DNA of 5,546 bases from Anaerolineae bacterium (GTDB lineage Bacteria > Chloroflexota > Anaerolineae > Aggregatilineales > UBA2796). The stretch spans positions 1 through 5,546 of the forward strand of contig JADZBY010000597.1 in the NCBI GenBank assembly GCA_020851855.1, read 5' to 3'. How positions within the stretch are numbered: the stretch's first letter is position 1; every line of letters begins with the position of its first letter. The position numbers and the translations under genes are program-made. Below, piece after piece: positions 4,413 through 5,546 of the stretch. Under the pieces are notes generated by a model. That model was given only the letters and a program-made list of their open reading frames with translations. It did not search any database and was not told the origin of the DNA.

Positions 4413-5273
4413 TCACCTGCCGAAATACAGCGGCGTGTAGTCCAGGGCATTCGGCACACGTGCGTGGGCGTCGCGCTCGTCGGGCAACAGCGACGCGCGC
4501 GGATTGCGCTGGAGCCGCCGCGCCACGCCGTAAGCATCCCGAATCGTCTCGAAGCCCGGCTCGCGCCATGTGGGCGGCAGCGTGAGCAGCGTCGCCAGCG
4601 CGATCAGCCGCCGCCCGCCCACACCGCCCCAATCCGGGCCGCCCTTACCTTTGCCTTCAAGCAGCGCGCGCGCCTGATTACGCACCGCACTCGCCTCTCC
4701 GCCGGACTGGCGGTCCAATTTGCCGAACAACGAGCCGGTGAGCCGGTCCATGAGGCGGGCGGCCTGCCCTGGGTCGACGTTGCGGCTGCGCGCCAACTGG
4801 TCCAACTCGCCGGGCAGCGTGCTCTGTTTCGGCGGCGGTTCGGAAACGTCCAACTTCTGCGTCCGCACGCGCTGCACGTCGTCCGGCGACATGTCCGGGC
4901 GCAGAAACGGGCCGAGCGCGTCCGGATCGAGCGCACCGTTCACAAAGCGCGCCATGTCGCTGTTTGGGCCGGCCAGCCAGGCGACCAGGACCGGGCCGCA
5001 GGCTTCCAGCGTGACCAGCAGCGTATCACGCACGTCGGGTGGGCACGCGCCGAGGATGGCCAGCCAACCATCGAGCGGCGGGGTCAGGAACAGGCGCACG
5101 AAGTCCTTCAGGCCGGGCGGTGTGCCGATTCCGCCCGGAAACGGGTCATAGGGATGGTAGCTCAGCGCGGCCAGCCTGTCGCGTAGCGCCGACTCGACGG
5201 CTGAGGCGTCGTCGCAGCGCACGTAGATTTGCTGCCAGTCGGGCGAAGGCGGCGCAGCTATACGTGAACCCAT
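4413..5273 (-). CDS. Conserved-looking hypothetical protein (286 aa)
   Basis: I cannot assign a family. The first part (about 12-125) looks like a compact alpha/beta domain: WQQIYVRC begins a strand, a helix follows (23-37), then the distinctive turn YHPYDPFPGGIGTPPG (39-54) and the strands FVRLFLTPPLDGWLAILG and GPVLVAWLAG. A charged linker with a PPP run (about 130-155) leads to a helical second part (156-260), with a Gly/Lys-rich loop at 206-220. The protein ends DYTPLYFGR. There is no signal peptide or clear membrane span. A GAGGAG site (5286-5291) precedes ATG by 12 bases. The minus frame is preferred over a 240-codon + frame because the latter is Arg/Gln-rich with no hydrophobic core. 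It converges on the rodZ-like gene with only 21 bp between stops and no visible terminator. Its upstream neighbour is repeat sequence, so it looks monocistronic. Confidence 0.75.
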   Translation of the reverse strand: MGSRIAAPPSPDWQQIYVRCDDASAVESALRDRLAALSYHPYDPFPGGIGTPPGLKDFVRLFLTPPLDGWLAILGACPPDVRDTLLVTLEACGPVLVAWLAGPNSDMARFVNGALDPDALGPFLRPDMSPDDVQRVRTQKLDVSEPPPKQSTLPGELDQLARSRNVDPGQAARLMDRLTGSLFGKLDRQSGGEASAVRNQARALLEGKGKGGPDWGGVGGRRLIALATLLTLPPTWREPGFETIRDAYGVARRLQRNPRASLLPDERDAHARVPNALDYTPLYFGR

Positions 5274-5335
5274 CGGCGGCGATCTCTCCTCACCCAGAAT
5301 ACTTACGGTATGCCTGCACGTTCAACACAAGCTCC

Positions 5336-5460
5336 AGTACCACAACTCGGAAAGAAAACCCCCTAACCCTGCCCTTCCCCCCATAAGAGAGGGGAAGGGA
5401 AAACCGGCTCTCTTCGCCCCGCCCTGTTCATGGGGGAGGGGGAAACGACCCGGAATCCTC
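5336..5460 (-). repeat. Family A dispersed foldback repeat, inverted right copy
   Basis: The reverse complement matches 144-280, including the identical 38-bp core (here 5388-5425). It is about 12 bp shorter through small deletions in the C-rich arm and next to the ATGGGG run. The conservation of both arms and of the G-tract order suggests a common element rather than chance C-richness. It lies about 60 bp upstream of the 286-aa gene start. A frame of 64 codons across it on the minus strand is translated repeat, not a gene. Confidence 0.8.
5359..5382 (-). other. Potential G-quadruplex motif inside the right family A repeat
   Basis: On the minus strand, G-tracts of 6, 3, 3 and 5 are separated by AA, CA and TTA. 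This is the same order as in the left copy with nearly the same loops, including the telomere-like GGGTTAGGG. Only sequence supports it. Confidence 0.5.
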
Positions 5461-5509
5461 ACCAAGTTGATGTACCAGGGTATGTCTGTAAAGTCCGTTT
5501 TCGCGTTGA

Positions 5510-5546
5510 CCCTCACTCCCCCGGCCCCTCTCTCCCTCAGAGCGAG
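5510..5546 (+). repeat. Start of a further family-B-like repeat, cut by the window end
   Basis: CCCTCACTCCCCCGGCCCCT at 5510-5529, followed by CTCTCC, matches the terminus of the family B elements (291 onward, and 2544 on the opposite strand). The rest is outside the window, so length and inner structure are unknown. Confidence 0.55.

Noticed and set aside
4464..5186. A 240-codon + strand frame opposite the 286-aa gene
   Set aside because: It is dominated by Arg, Gln and Ala with no folded pattern; the minus frame has proper strands and helices and a ribosome site.
5296..5325. A -35/-10-like pair (TTGAAC, 18 bases, TATTCT) on the minus strand before the 286-aa gene
   Set aside because: The implied transcription start at about 5289 would fall inside the ribosome binding site at 5286-5291, leaving no usable leader.
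144..5460. A composite transposon bounded by the family A copies
   Set aside because: No transposase or integrase lies between or beside them, and the internal genes are ordinary chromosomal ones such as rplI.
5322..5516. A 64-codon minus-strand frame at the right end
   Set aside because: It is translation of the family A repeat and flanking DNA, with no independent support.

Overview
The window is GC-rich bacterial chromosome. The best guess for its source is a member of the Chloroflexota. This rests on three things: a CUT1-type ATPase whose variant sequence (Asn/Ser-rich stretch after the Q-loop, 'SFFLRVRRR', 'GHPPMN') resembles ATPases I remember from that phylum; a RodZ-like protein with a Thr/Pro-rich tail; and intergenic C/G-rich foldback repeats starting CCTCACCCCCGGCCCC. 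No marker gene fixes the taxonomy, so this is inference.

Layout, left to right. Positions 2-79 hold the last 25 codons of a + strand gene cut by the window edge, probably a membrane protein. Positions 80-515 have no gene and hold two repeats: family A (144-280) and family B (291-471). A minus-strand sugar-type ABC transporter ATPase follows (516-1679). Next come a short family-B-like repeat (1720-1793), a hairpin (1804-1830), and a minus-strand gene for a 108-residue charged helical protein of unknown function (1870-2196). A 480-bp gap between divergent genes carries a second, inverted family B copy (2401-2544) and a plausible promoter for a + strand pair: rplI (ribosomal protein L9, with a long Ala/Glu tail) and a rodZ-like gene (HTH, one membrane span, DUF4115-type outer domain). 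Only 21 bp after it, convergent, is a minus-strand gene for a 286-residue protein I do not recognise (4413-5273). The right end carries an inverted family A copy (5336-5460) and the first 37 bases of another family-B-like repeat (5510-5546).

The genes look like ordinary housekeeping and accessory functions: sugar uptake energisation, translation and cell-shape scaffolding. I see no phage, CRISPR, toxin-antitoxin, transposase or biosynthetic genes. rplI and rodZ probably share a transcript; the three minus-strand genes appear to be separate units.

The most unusual content is the non-coding repeat system: two families of dispersed foldback elements with no coding capacity, occurring as inverted copies in nearly every large intergenic gap. 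Family B is built of two tandem hairpins, and the loop of one hairpin is replaced in one copy by a further palindrome. Family A carries a conserved potential G-quadruplex.
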